DNA of 64,000 nucleotides from Chitinophagaceae bacterium (GTDB lineage Bacteria; Bacteroidota; Bacteroidia; Chitinophagales; Chitinophagaceae), in NCBI GenBank assembly GCA_009996675.1, contig JAACZQ010000026.1, forward strand, positions 5,390-69,389. Direction: 5' to 3'. Numbering within the stretch: position 1 is the stretch's first letter; every line of letters starts with the position of its first letter. Under the pieces are notes generated by a model that saw only the letters and a list, made by a program, of their open reading frames with translations, was not told where the DNA came from and made no database searches. The position numbers and the translations under genes are program-made. Shown piece after piece: positions 9,198-18,135 of this stretch.

Positions 9198-9878
9198 TTA
9201 TACGTCAATGCTTGTTCCGATGGCTGGCAACAATAAACTTTTACCTGCCGCTTCAAACGATTGCTGTGCCGCTTTTTTATCGATTTTAATGAACCCGAAT
9301 GTGTCGTAATGTACACCAACTACCTTATTGCACTGTACAAAATCGGCACAACGGATGGCATCCTGTACATCCATCGTAAAATTGTCCCCAATCGGCAGTA
9401 CGGCAAACTGTAAGTTTGCCCATACGGGTATCAGCTGCATATCCAGGGTCAGGGCGGTATCACCGCTGTAATAGAAATTACCCTCGGGTGTGAGAAACAG
9501 GAAGCCCATGGGATTCCCGCCGTATGAACCATCGGGTAAACCACTACTGTGCTGCGCCACCACACATTTTACGGTGCCGAAATCAAATTGCCATTTGCCG
9601 CCGGTATTCATCGGGTGACTTTTCTCAATACCCTGCTTGCTTACCCATTCATGGATTTCCCAGGCACTTACAATGGTAGCACCGGTTCTTTTGGCTATGC
9701 CAATGGCATCGGCAATATGGTCGGCATGACCATGTGAGATAAAAATATAATCTGTTTCGATGCTGTTGATATCAATATGCCGGGCCAGTTCATTATACGT
9801 AATGAAAGGGTCGAACAGTATTTTCTTACCGCCAATCTCTACCTGAAAACAGGCATGTCCGTAATAGGTCAATTTCAT
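9198..9878 (-). CDS. UPF0173 metal-dependent hydrolase (MBL fold)
   Basis: A 226-residue metallo-beta-lactamase-fold hydrolase. The metal-binding HxHxDH motif is at H49-G-H-A-D-H54 (ISHGHADHI), followed by later ligands near FYYSGDTAL and VGVHYDTF. Length and N-terminus (MKLTYYGHACFQVEI) agree with the UPF0173 group, whose physiological substrate is not known. The ATG at 9878 is chosen over an upstream in-frame start that would add an unrelated 56-residue tail. It lies 43 bp upstream of parA on the same strand. Confidence 0.9.
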   Translation of the reverse strand: MKLTYYGHACFQVEIGGKKILFDPFITYNELARHIDINSIETDYIFISHGHADHIADAIGIAKRTGATIVSAWEIHEWVSKQGIEKSHPMNTGGKWQFDFGTVKCVVAQHSSGLPDGSYGGNPMGFLFLTPEGNFYYSGDTALTLDMQLIPVWANLQFAVLPIGDNFTMDVQDAIRCADFVQCNKVVGVHYDTFGFIKIDKKAAQQSFEAAGKSLLLPAIGTSIDV

Positions 9879-10090
9879 GTCTAAACAGCTTTGTAAGTCG
9901 CCAAAAATACGCTTTCGAACACATCTTTTGAAACAATCTTGCGGGAGGGGTGCCCGGTTTTTCCGGATGGGGTGATGACCGGTGCCGAATGCCTGTTCCG
10001 GAACAGTATTCCTGTGGTTTTCAGCGGCAGAGCGCCTGAAATACAATATTTTTAAACTTCATTCGTCTTTTGATCTAACAGAATCATTGT

Positions 10091-11338
10091 ATGCGAAACT
10101 CGGGAACCTGGTGGGTGATTGCCCTCATTATGCTTTTACTGGACCTGTATGTGTATCAGGCCCTTCGATCCGTTACCCAGCAAACCAGTGACCGGGCCCG
10201 ACTGTTGATTCACGGGGCCTACTGGCTGGTATCGGCCCTGACCCTGCTGGCCATGCTGGCTTTTCCGTATATACAGTCGTTACAGACTTCCAAACTTTTC
10301 CGCAACTATGTTTTTGCGATTCTGGTGGGTTTGTTTTTTGCCAAACTGGTGGGTGCTGTTATTTTTCTGGCCGATGATTTCCGGCGTGGTGCTTTATGGC
10401 TGATGAGTAAAATATTTCCGGGAACCGGTGCACAATTTATGGGTGAGGGCAATGGTATTCCAAGATCGGTTTTCCTGAGCTGGCTGGGCCTTGGCCTGGG
10501 TGGGGGTTTATTCGGTACCCTGCTGTACGGATTCAGTAATAAGTACCGCTACCAGTTACGTAAGGTTAAACTGTCTTTCCCCAACCTGCCCGAAGCATTC
10601 CGTGGATTAAAACTCATTCATATCAGTGATATCCACAGCGGCAGTTTTCAGAACCCGCAGGCTGTTCGCAAGGGTATTGACCTGATTATGCAGCAGCAGG
10701 CCGATCTGATCCTGTTTACCGGCGATCTGGTGAACGACCGCGCCGAAGAAATGAAGGATTACCAGGACCTGTTCGCAAAACTGCAGGCACCACTGGGTGT
10801 ATACAGTACATTGGGTAACCACGATTATGGTGATTATGTGTCCTGGCCCTCCCGTGCCGATAAAGCCGCCAACTTAGAAGCATTGAAGCAGGTTCATGCG
10901 CATATGGGCTGGCGTTTACTGATGAATGAACATGTTGTGTTTACGAAAAACAACCAACAGATCGCATTACTGGGTATTGAAAACTGGGGGGCCAAAGGCC
11001 GTTTCCCCAAATATGGGAAAATGAATGAAGCTTATCCCGGCACCGAATCCATCCCCTTTAAAATTTTAATGAGTCATGACCCCAGTCACTGGGATGCAGA
11101 AGTGAGGACCAGCTATCCGGATATTGACCTCACTCTATCCGGACATACCCATGGTATGCAGTTTGGTATTGAAAATCCTTATTTCAAATGGAGCCCGGTA
11201 CAATGGATGTACAAACAATGGGCGGGTCTGTATTCGGAAGGCCGTCAGCAATTATATGTGAACCGGGGCTTTGGATTTATTGGTTATCCGGGAAGGGTTG
11301 GTATACTGCCCGAGATCACCCTTATTGAACTGGTTTGA
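10091..11338 (+). CDS. Membrane-anchored metallophosphoesterase
   Basis: A 415-residue protein with four hydrophobic segments in the first ~150 residues (about 8-24, 42-60, 74-93, 128-147), followed by a calcineurin-like phosphoesterase domain. The metal motifs are all present: HISDIH (D180, H182), GDLVND (D212), GNHDYGD (N243, H244, D245) and SGHTHGMQFG. It resembles YaeI-type phosphodiesterases, whose proposed substrates include phospholipid-linked molecules; the actual substrate here cannot be read from sequence. Its end overlaps the convergent DUF2911 gene by 17 bp. Confidence 0.88.
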   Translation: MRNSGTWWVIALIMLLLDLYVYQALRSVTQQTSDRARLLIHGAYWLVSALTLLAMLAFPYIQSLQTSKLFRNYVFAILVGLFFAKLVGAVIFLADDFRRGALWLMSKIFPGTGAQFMGEGNGIPRSVFLSWLGLGLGGGLFGTLLYGFSNKYRYQLRKVKLSFPNLPEAFRGLKLIHISDIHSGSFQNPQAVRKGIDLIMQQQADLILFTGDLVNDRAEEMKDYQDLFAKLQAPLGVYSTLGNHDYGDYVSWPSRADKAANLEALKQVHAHMGWRLLMNEHVVFTKNNQQIALLGIENWGAKGRFPKYGKMNEAYPGTESIPFKILMSHDPSHWDAEVRTSYPDIDLTLSGHTHGMQFGIENPYFKWSPVQWMYKQWAGLYSEGRQQLYVNRGFGFIGYPGRVGILPEITLIELV

Positions 11339-11915
11339 GTTGAATGGGTAAGCTTACCATGAGGTAATCCCAACTGATTTGAATGGCGGCTTCCTGCTGC
11401 CTGGTGGGTGATACCGTATAGGTTAACCGTTGTACCTGTTTCTTGAGTTTAACCGGTTTGACAATGACCCGAACCAGGTCTTCGGCTGCATTGTACTCAT
11501 CGGCCAGGTGCTGATCGAATTTACTGTTGATGATAAGTGTCCACGTTGTTTCACCGGGAATGGTGAACAATGCATATTTACCTGCTTTGATTTTTTTTCC
11601 GTTGATGGTAACATCCGTTGAAAAATCAACCGTAGTAGCTTTATGTGCACCGGTTGCCCATACCTGGTTATAAGCAACCAGACCACCCCAGATCATGCGT
11701 CCCCGGACACCGGGGGAACCATATTCAATATGGATATGGGTGCCTGCAACGGTAGCCATGGCTGTTCTCTTGGGACTGGTTTTAACGGTATCCCTGGTAA
11801 TCAATCCTGCATTCACACTATCGGCGTACCCTGAAATGGTATTGTGCTGGCTATGATCCTGTGCATGGGCAGTGGTATAAACTGCCAGTAATAACAGGAG
11901 GATGGATGCTTTCAT
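11322..11915 (-). CDS. DUF2911 exported protein
   Basis: A 197-residue protein with a signal peptide (about 1-18, ending AHA). The mature part contains YGSPGVRGRMIWGGLVAYNQVWATGAHKATT and GKYALFTIPGETTWTLIINSK, the characteristic blocks of DUF2911, a family frequent in secreted Bacteroidota proteins and of unknown function. A histidine-rich start of the mature region (QDHSQHN) could bind metal, but this is speculation. It converges on the metallophosphoesterase gene with a short 3' overlap. Confidence 0.85.
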   Translation of the reverse strand: MKASILLLLLAVYTTAHAQDHSQHNTISGYADSVNAGLITRDTVKTSPKRTAMATVAGTHIHIEYGSPGVRGRMIWGGLVAYNQVWATGAHKATTVDFSTDVTINGKKIKAGKYALFTIPGETTWTLIINSKFDQHLADEYNAAEDLVRVIVKPVKLKKQVQRLTYTVSPTRQQEAAIQISWDYLMVSLPIQLKPVQ

Positions 11916-12142
11916 CGGTCAGCTAATTTGCTGCAATGATAGACAAATACCCATGGCTGTTTGTAACAAAAGCAAAAAATAATCGTTTGAATCAGGTATC
12001 CGATCCCTGCGGCGGACCCCCTGATGGATATGCGGTATCCATTAATTATGAATCTCTTATAGATTTGCGCCAATTTTTAACCCGGGCCGGCAGTTTTTGG
12101 CACGGTCATTGAAATATTATCTCAAACAATAAATGAAACCTT

Positions 12143-12736
12143 ATGAAGAAAGTATTAGCAGTAACAGCAGCCCTTGTGGTATTCACAATTGGCACTTATG
12201 CCCAGGGTGGTGTAAGGCTGGGAGCCAAAGTAGGAGCCAATCTTAATAAAATATCCGGACAATCGTTCAGTGATGGTTTTGATCTCGCTTACCATGTGGG
12301 TGGTTTTCTGGAGATTGACTTTAATAAAAAATGGGGTATTCAACCCGAATTACTCTGGAGCCAGAGCAGTACCAAGCGTACCAGCTTTAATACTCTTTAT
12401 CCGGCAGACGTCAATCCGTTTAATAATAACGAGAAAGTGAAACTGGATTACCTGAGCATCCCGGTTCTGCTTCGCTACAATGTAGGTGGTATCCTTACCC
12501 TCAATGCAGGCCCGCAGTTTGGTATTCTGGTGAATCAGGATAAAACCCTGCTGAAAAACGGCGAAACAGCATTCAAGAGTGGTGATTTTTCCATGGTAGC
12601 AGGTGCACAGCTCAATTTCAAATACCTGCGCGTGTATGGCCGCTACAATATTGGCCTGCAGAATATCAACGATATCGATAATAAAGATAAATGGACCAAC
12701 CAGCAGATTCAGCTGGGTCTGGGTCTGCGGTTTTAA
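12143..12736 (+). CDS. Porin-family outer-membrane beta-barrel protein
   Basis: A 197-residue barrel protein: signal peptide at about 1-20 (VVFTIGTYAQ), then VRLGAKVGANLNKISG, FEIDFNKKWGIQPELLWSQ-like strands (LEIDFNKKWGIQPELLWSQ), SIPVLLRYNV, LTLNAGPQFGILV and a final IQLGLGLRF. This is the outer-membrane beta-barrel domain family (PorT-like) common in Bacteroidota. A TAGATTTG at 12060-12067 fits the -7 consensus TAnnTTTG, but no TTTG is seen at the -33 position, so a promoter there is only suggested. A strong terminator follows. Confidence 0.82.
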   Translation: MKKVLAVTAALVVFTIGTYAQGGVRLGAKVGANLNKISGQSFSDGFDLAYHVGGFLEIDFNKKWGIQPELLWSQSSTKRTSFNTLYPADVNPFNNNEKVKLDYLSIPVLLRYNVGGILTLNAGPQFGILVNQDKTLLKNGETAFKSGDFSMVAGAQLNFKYLRVYGRYNIGLQNINDIDNKDKWTNQQIQLGLGLRF

Positions 12737-12761
12737 AATCCAATATCCGTTACGGAAAATG

Positions 12762-12794
12762 AAGCAGGTTGCTATCAGCAACCTGCTTTTTTAT
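12762..12794. terminator. Intrinsic terminator between convergent genes
   Basis: Perfect 12-bp stem (12762-12773 with 12777-12788) and a 3-nt loop, followed by a T-run on the + strand. It ends the porin gene. The start of the stem on the reverse strand lies just after the DUF4954 stop, so it may act in both directions, although the A-run before the stem is short. Confidence 0.85.
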
Positions 12795-15013
12795 ATTTTA
12801 ATGCGGAGTGTTTTTTTGATGGCGGCTACCCGGTTTTTGAATGCCTGTAAATCGGCGGTTTGCTGTTTGATAAAACTATTGTCTTCCAGTTTTCCAACAA
12901 TAGCATTCATCTCGGCAAAGCTTTCATATACCATTTTGCGGAAAGGATTGCTGTAATCCTTGGCACGGGAATCGTAAATACCTTTTGTCATCCATTCGCG
13001 GGTACTGATGATGGCATTGAGTAAACTGCTCAGTTGTAAAAGATCCAGCTGCTGCCATTTGAAACCGGCGATATCTGCCAGGGAAGCGAGTGCATGCATT
13101 GTTTTTTGTGCTTCGTACTGTTCACCCGCTTTGGTATAATAACTGTGTACTTCATCCCATGATTTGATCTTACCTGTTTTGATTTTCTGTTTCAGGTCCA
13201 GCAATCCCTGTTCGGGCATGAGTTGTCCGCCTATGTTCACCCATTTACCTCTTTTCATTTTTGCCGGTAATCCTTCAATCAGGGTCGACAGGTTTTTGGC
13301 TTTGGTACTTTCAATCAGTTTCAGGAGGTGCAGGGCGCCATAATACTGGATAAGATCACGGAATACCTGATAAGCTTTTTCTGTTTTAACCAGTACAACT
13401 TTGCGTTTACTGTTTTCAATCCCCGTAACGGTAATTTCCAGTGAAGCCACTGTTTTGGGGTCGGTGGTAAGTAATTGCTTCCCGAGCTGAATGGCTTCTT
13501 CCCTGGTGAAACGCCCATTTCTTTCCCGCCGGAACCAGGCTTCACCGGTAGCTTGTTCCATAATGGTTAAGGCCTGGAACATTTCTTCAATAGTATCCGG
13601 TGCCAGGTAATCGTATTCCAGGTATTGGATGCGTTCGGTTCTTTTATCGCGGTCGAGGTATTTCCAGGCATTCCTGGCCAGGGCATACATATTATACATG
13701 AACCAATAAGCAGGCATGATCACCAATTGATCGCGGCTCAGGTCATTATTCACCAGTGAAAAGGGGATGGGTATATCCAGTTCGGCCGGATAATCGCCTT
13801 TGGCCAGAATGGTAAAGCTGGCAAAACGGGAATTGTGTTTGAGGCTAACACATAAACCTGGCCAGAATCCTCTGCCCATAATAACTTCCCCGTCTGCACC
13901 ACGACTATTGTGGTTGGAACCAATGGTGGCACCGGCAGCAATATTGCTTTGCCCCATCACCAGCGCCGCACAGAGGAAGGAATTATTATGATGTTGTTCA
14001 TGTGCCGGGAAAATGAGGGAGTTGAGTACTTCGCAACAGGAAATGGTGGCATTATGGCCCAGATAGGAGTTGATGAGCCTGGCGCCGTATTTGAGTTGCG
14101 AATGATTGGACATAATGAAGCGAACCGCTTTCACGCCATAAAACATTTTACAACCAAATCCAATGATGCCATTCACTGCTTCGCAACCTTCTCCGATCTG
14201 TGTTTTACCTTCCGGTCCGGAGTTGATGGTAAGGTTCTTTAATTTATTGGCGCCCTTGATATAAGCGTCCGATCCGATCCATACATCTTTGAGGATACTG
14301 GTGTTTTTGATCACGGTCCGGTCGCCGATCTTGCCATAATAACCCCGTTTATTATCGTAACGGTTCTCTGTAAACAACTGAAATTTGTCCTGCAGTGCTT
14401 TGTCGTCTTTAAACCTGCTCCAGAGATATGCATCACCGGGTAGCATACCGTTGAAAGGCATAACACGCCTGCCTGTATTTTCGTTACAGATCTCCATCCA
14501 GATACGCACCGATTCATCTTCTCCGCTTTTGACAATGCCATTGCCAAATTTGGCATGGTTGGTGGAGACGATTTCATTGACGTTGGAAATGATCACTTCG
14601 CTGCCAATGATGTAGTGGGAGAGATAGCTTACATTTTCAATGACTACATTGTCGCCAAAATCGCAGCTGATGATGGTGGAATTATACAAACCTACGGGTG
14701 CTTTGAGGTCGCTGAAGCTGAGGCAATAGGGTTCCAGTTTACCGATGCGAACGAGTCCGTAGAATTTGCAGTTCTTTACCAGTTCAGGGTTGAATGCATC
14801 CGATACCAGTATTTTATTCCAGTCGTCGCTGGTATTCCGGTTACGAACCAGTACTTCTATTTCGTAAGCATTCAGCTGCCGGTATGCAATCCCGTTACGG
14901 TTTTGCATATTACGCAGGTAATATTCATCTTTTCCTTTGGGAATATAACCGTCTTTGATAAAGCCATAACCCAGTGACAGGATCGATGTTTTGATGATCT
15001 GGTTTTGCGACAT
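12791..15013 (-). CDS. DUF4954 protein, left-handed beta-helix fold
   Basis: A 740-residue cytosolic protein, by length and content the DUF4954 family of Bacteroidota. Residues about 60-420 contain hexapeptide-type repeats (VVIENVSYLSHYIIGSEVIISNV, TVIKNTSILKDVWIGSDAYIKGANKL and similar) that suggest a left-handed parallel beta-helix like those in acyl- and nucleotidyl-transferases; the C-terminal ~250 residues look helical. It is not proven to be an enzyme. It lies 22 bp after glmS in the same direction, so a link to amino-sugar or UDP-GlcNAc metabolism is a reasonable inference from position. Confidence 0.82.
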   Translation of the reverse strand: MSQNQIIKTSILSLGYGFIKDGYIPKGKDEYYLRNMQNRNGIAYRQLNAYEIEVLVRNRNTSDDWNKILVSDAFNPELVKNCKFYGLVRIGKLEPYCLSFSDLKAPVGLYNSTIISCDFGDNVVIENVSYLSHYIIGSEVIISNVNEIVSTNHAKFGNGIVKSGEDESVRIWMEICNENTGRRVMPFNGMLPGDAYLWSRFKDDKALQDKFQLFTENRYDNKRGYYGKIGDRTVIKNTSILKDVWIGSDAYIKGANKLKNLTINSGPEGKTQIGEGCEAVNGIIGFGCKMFYGVKAVRFIMSNHSQLKYGARLINSYLGHNATISCCEVLNSLIFPAHEQHHNNSFLCAALVMGQSNIAAGATIGSNHNSRGADGEVIMGRGFWPGLCVSLKHNSRFASFTILAKGDYPAELDIPIPFSLVNNDLSRDQLVIMPAYWFMYNMYALARNAWKYLDRDKRTERIQYLEYDYLAPDTIEEMFQALTIMEQATGEAWFRRERNGRFTREEAIQLGKQLLTTDPKTVASLEITVTGIENSKRKVVLVKTEKAYQVFRDLIQYYGALHLLKLIESTKAKNLSTLIEGLPAKMKRGKWVNIGGQLMPEQGLLDLKQKIKTGKIKSWDEVHSYYTKAGEQYEAQKTMHALASLADIAGFKWQQLDLLQLSSLLNAIISTREWMTKGIYDSRAKDYSNPFRKMVYESFAEMNAIVGKLEDNSFIKQQTADLQAFKNRVAAIKKTLRIKI

Positions 15014-15035
15014 GTTGAAAACTTTGGCCCAATAA

Positions 15036-16874
15036 TTATTCTACCGTTACACTTTTGGCGAGGTTGCGCGGTTTATCTACATCCAGTCCTTTCGCAATAC
15101 CCACATAATAGCTCAGCAACTGTAGCGGGATGACGCTTAACAGCGGCGCAATGACTTCATCGGCATCGGGTACAAACATCACATCGTCCGACATGCCGGG
15201 AATTACATTATCGTTGGCAGTGGCAACAGCTATCACCATGCCTTTACGGGCTTTGATTTCCTGTACATTGGAAACAATCTTTTCGTAGTAAGAGTCTTTG
15301 GTGGCAACAAAAACAACAGGTAGTTTATCATCAACCAATGCAATGGGGCCATGTTTCATTTCCGCAGCCGGATAACCTTCTGCGTGTATGTAAGAAATTT
15401 CTTTCAGCTTCAATGCACCTTCCAGTGCTACGGGGAAATTATATCCTCTGCCCAGGAAGAGGAAGTCGGTAGCGTCTTTGTATTTGTTGGCAATTTGTTC
15501 GATGCGACTGGTATCGGATAAGATTTCTTTTACTTTTTCCGGAACGGCTTCCAGTTCTTTCATCAGGTGCAGGTAACGGGTTTCATCGATACTGCCTTTG
15601 GCATAACCAATTTTCAATGCCATCATAGCTAATACCGCGAGCTGGCCGGTAAATGCTTTGGTACTGGCAACGCCTATTTCCGGTCCCGCATGGGTATAAG
15701 CACCCGCATCACTCAAACGGGCAATACTGCTGCCAACGGCATTCACAACGCCGAAAATAAATGCTCCTTTTTGTTTGGCACTTTCCAAAGCTACCAGCGT
15801 GTCGGCAGTTTCACCGCTTTGGGAGATGGCAATGATTACATCACCTGGATTTACCACCGGATTGCGGTAGCGGAATTCAGAAGCATATTCTACTTCTACC
15901 GGAATGCGGCAGAGCTCTTCAATCTGGTATTCGGCAATCAGTCCCGCATGCCAGCTGGTACCACAGGCAACAATGAGTATGCGCTGGGCATTCTTTAAAG
16001 CTTCAATATGATTGTCAACACCACTCATGATGATTTGTCCGGATTGCGGCAATAACCGTCCGCGCAAACAATCGAAAATGGTATCGGGCTGCTCATGGAT
16101 TTCTTTGAGCATGAAATGATCGTAACCACCTTTTTCGATGGCGGCCAGTTCCATATCCAGTTTAGTAATGAAAGGGGTTTGTTTTTCATTACCCAGGTTT
16201 TTAAGGATCAGTTCATCGGGACGGATGATGGCAATTTCATAATCGTTTACGTACACAACTTCTTTGGTGTATTCGATGATGGGGGAAGCATCACTGGCCA
16301 GAAAATGTTCGCCTTTACCAATACCAATCACCAGGGGACTTCCTTTACGGGCAGCAATAATGGTTTCCGGGTCATCGTGTGAAATCAGCAGAATACAATA
16401 GGCGCCTACAATTCTTTTGAGCGCGATACGCAGTGCTTCTTCCAGGCTGCAATCGTTGTTCTTCTTGATGTCTTCAATAAAATTGAGCAGTACTTCTGTA
16501 TCGGTATCGCTCTTGAATGTGTAACCTTTCGACAGCAGTTCCTGTTTGATGGGGGCATAGTTCTCAATGATCCCGTTATGGATCATGGCCAGTTCACCAC
16601 TGTTGGATACATGCGGGTGGGCATTGCGGTCGCTGGGTTCGCCGTGGGTGGCCCAGCGGGTATGGCCGATACCAATATGTGCGTGTAAATTTTTGCCTTG
16701 TACCGATTCCTCCAGCTCAGCAACTTTTCCTTTCTTTTTGTATACAGACAGCTGGTTGTCCTGCAACAGGGCAACCCCCGAACTATCGTAACCACGGTAT
16801 TCCAAACGTTTTAATCCTTTGAGTATAATGGGATAAGCTTCGCGCTTACCCGTATAACCAACAATACCACACAT
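15036..16874 (-). CDS. glmS: Glucosamine-fructose-6-phosphate aminotransferase
   Basis: Makes glucosamine 6-phosphate from fructose 6-phosphate and glutamine, the entry to UDP-GlcNAc for peptidoglycan and LPS. At 612 residues it is full length. MCGIVGYTG exposes the catalytic Cys2 of the N-terminal glutaminase domain (about 1-220) with HTRWATHG and HNGIIENY; two SIS isomerase domains follow, with ACGTSWHAGL, SQSGETADTL and EISYIHAEGYPAAEMKHGPIALVD. The C-terminus DKPRNLAKSVTVE is the canonical glmS ending. No glmS ribozyme-like structure was recognised in the short upstream region. Confidence 0.98.
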   Translation of the reverse strand: MCGIVGYTGKREAYPIILKGLKRLEYRGYDSSGVALLQDNQLSVYKKKGKVAELEESVQGKNLHAHIGIGHTRWATHGEPSDRNAHPHVSNSGELAMIHNGIIENYAPIKQELLSKGYTFKSDTDTEVLLNFIEDIKKNNDCSLEEALRIALKRIVGAYCILLISHDDPETIIAARKGSPLVIGIGKGEHFLASDASPIIEYTKEVVYVNDYEIAIIRPDELILKNLGNEKQTPFITKLDMELAAIEKGGYDHFMLKEIHEQPDTIFDCLRGRLLPQSGQIIMSGVDNHIEALKNAQRILIVACGTSWHAGLIAEYQIEELCRIPVEVEYASEFRYRNPVVNPGDVIIAISQSGETADTLVALESAKQKGAFIFGVVNAVGSSIARLSDAGAYTHAGPEIGVASTKAFTGQLAVLAMMALKIGYAKGSIDETRYLHLMKELEAVPEKVKEILSDTSRIEQIANKYKDATDFLFLGRGYNFPVALEGALKLKEISYIHAEGYPAAEMKHGPIALVDDKLPVVFVATKDSYYEKIVSNVQEIKARKGMVIAVATANDNVIPGMSDDVMFVPDADEVIAPLLSVIPLQLLSYYVGIAKGLDVDKPRNLAKSVTVE

Positions 16875-16967
16875 CTTTTTTTGGCGTTTTAGTTTATGAG
16901 AAAATGGCTAGTTTGGACTCTGGTTAGAACCCAACTACAAATATTCATCATAAACTTAAATAATTAT

Positions 16968-17576
16968 ATGCCCTATCACTTCGATTTTTCAAACGCGTAT
17001 AATCTGGAGAATGATTGCGTTTTACTGCGTCCTTTAGCGGTGGATGACTGCAACAATTTGCGTTATTTTTCCCAGAATGAACCGGATATCTGGACTTACT
17101 CTGCCCAGAAAGCGGCGGGTGAGGAAGCATTGATCCGTTATATTGATGTTGCCCTGGCAGCCCGAGCGCGTGGGGAAGAATACCCGTTTATCGTTTTCGA
17201 CAAACGCAGCAATACGTATGCGGGTTGTACGCGGTTTTACGATATACAACCGCAGCATGATACCTTGCAATTGGGTTATACCTGGTACGGCAAATCCTTT
17301 CAGGGCACGGGTTTGAACAGGCACTGTAAGTTCCTGCTGCTCTCTTTTGCATTCGATACACTGGGTGTTAAGCGGGTAGAGTTCCGGGCCGATCTGCTCA
17401 ATAAAAGAAGTATTGCCGCTATGAAAAGTATTGGTTGTGTTGAAGAAGGTATTCTGCGCAGTCACCAGGTAAAAGCCGATGGTACCCGCCGTGATTCAAT
17501 TGTACTAAGTATCCTGGCACAGGAATGGGCGGATGGGGTGCGTGATCGTTTGCTGGCGCAGACCCGAATCAATTAA
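16968..17576 (+). CDS. GNAT N-acetyltransferase, RimJ/RimL-like
   Basis: A 202-residue acetyltransferase starting at the ATG at 16968. The sequence LLRPLAVDDCNNLRYFS, the acetyl-CoA-binding region WYGKSFQGTGLNRHCKFLLLSFAFD and VKRVEFRADLLNKRSIAAMKSIGCVEEGILR match the RimJ/RimL group that acetylates protein N-termini or small-molecule amines. An in-frame ATG 24 codons upstream (16896) adds a hydrophobic stretch absent from the family. It is divergent from glmS over about 90 bp. The substrate cannot be predicted. Confidence 0.88.
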   Translation: MPYHFDFSNAYNLENDCVLLRPLAVDDCNNLRYFSQNEPDIWTYSAQKAAGEEALIRYIDVALAARARGEEYPFIVFDKRSNTYAGCTRFYDIQPQHDTLQLGYTWYGKSFQGTGLNRHCKFLLLSFAFDTLGVKRVEFRADLLNKRSIAAMKSIGCVEEGILRSHQVKADGTRRDSIVLSILAQEWADGVRDRLLAQTRIN

Positions 17577-17723
17577 TGTTGGAACGCTGATCAAATCCCT
17601 GCTACCTAAATATCGGTAATTGTCTGCTCTGCGGAAAAACACAGTTGCACGGTGATGGGTTTTTCGTATTTTTACATTCTATCAGTTGTTAATCCCCCCC
17701 GCTGATTCTCAAACTATTGTTCT

Positions 17724-18128
17724 ATGCAGCAGCGGCTTATTATTACCAAAACAGACGATATTCGTCAACTTGCCCATGAGATCAAATTCTTTTCGATGCG
17801 GAAAAGAATGTTCAAGATTCAACTTGCCGAGGTAGGGGAAACGGATAATCACAGTATCGAAAAACAAGTGGTGCGTCTTTATGCCATGAGTCAGCATCCC
17901 ATCATGAACACACTTCCACTGTTTAATATTCTCGCGTATTTATTCCTGGTGAGTTTTAATGTCGTGCCTTATGCACAGGTAGGTATTGTGGCAACCATAG
18001 CACTCTATGCTCCTTTTTCAGTACTGGTTACGGTTATTGCAAGGGTGTTGACCATCTGGTATGCCCGCAAGAGTATGTTGCGACTTGCCGATCATTTAGA
18101 TCACCATCCCCATTACAGTTTTGTATAA
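17724..18128 (+). CDS. Small two-helix membrane protein, unknown
   Basis: I do not recognise this 134-residue protein. The first ~70 residues are charged and soluble (MQQRLIITKTDDIRQLAHEI, then a basic KFFSMRKRMFK and VGETDNHSIEKQVVRLY). Two hydrophobic segments follow at about 61-83 and 86-111, and the tail is histidine-rich (DHLDHHPHYSFV). A cytosolic N-terminus with a two-helix hairpin is likely. It ends only 7 bp from the convergent mgtE stop. Coding status rests on a clean ATG start, membrane pattern and use of an otherwise empty interval. Confidence 0.65.
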   Translation: MQQRLIITKTDDIRQLAHEIKFFSMRKRMFKIQLAEVGETDNHSIEKQVVRLYAMSQHPIMNTLPLFNILAYLFLVSFNVVPYAQVGIVATIALYAPFSVLVTVIARVLTIWYARKSMLRLADHLDHHPHYSFV

Positions 18129-18135
18129 TTTTTTA

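Noticed and set aside
16875-16967. glmS ribozyme or riboswitch upstream of glmS
   Set aside because: The upstream interval is under 100 bp and shows no ribozyme core; none could be supported.
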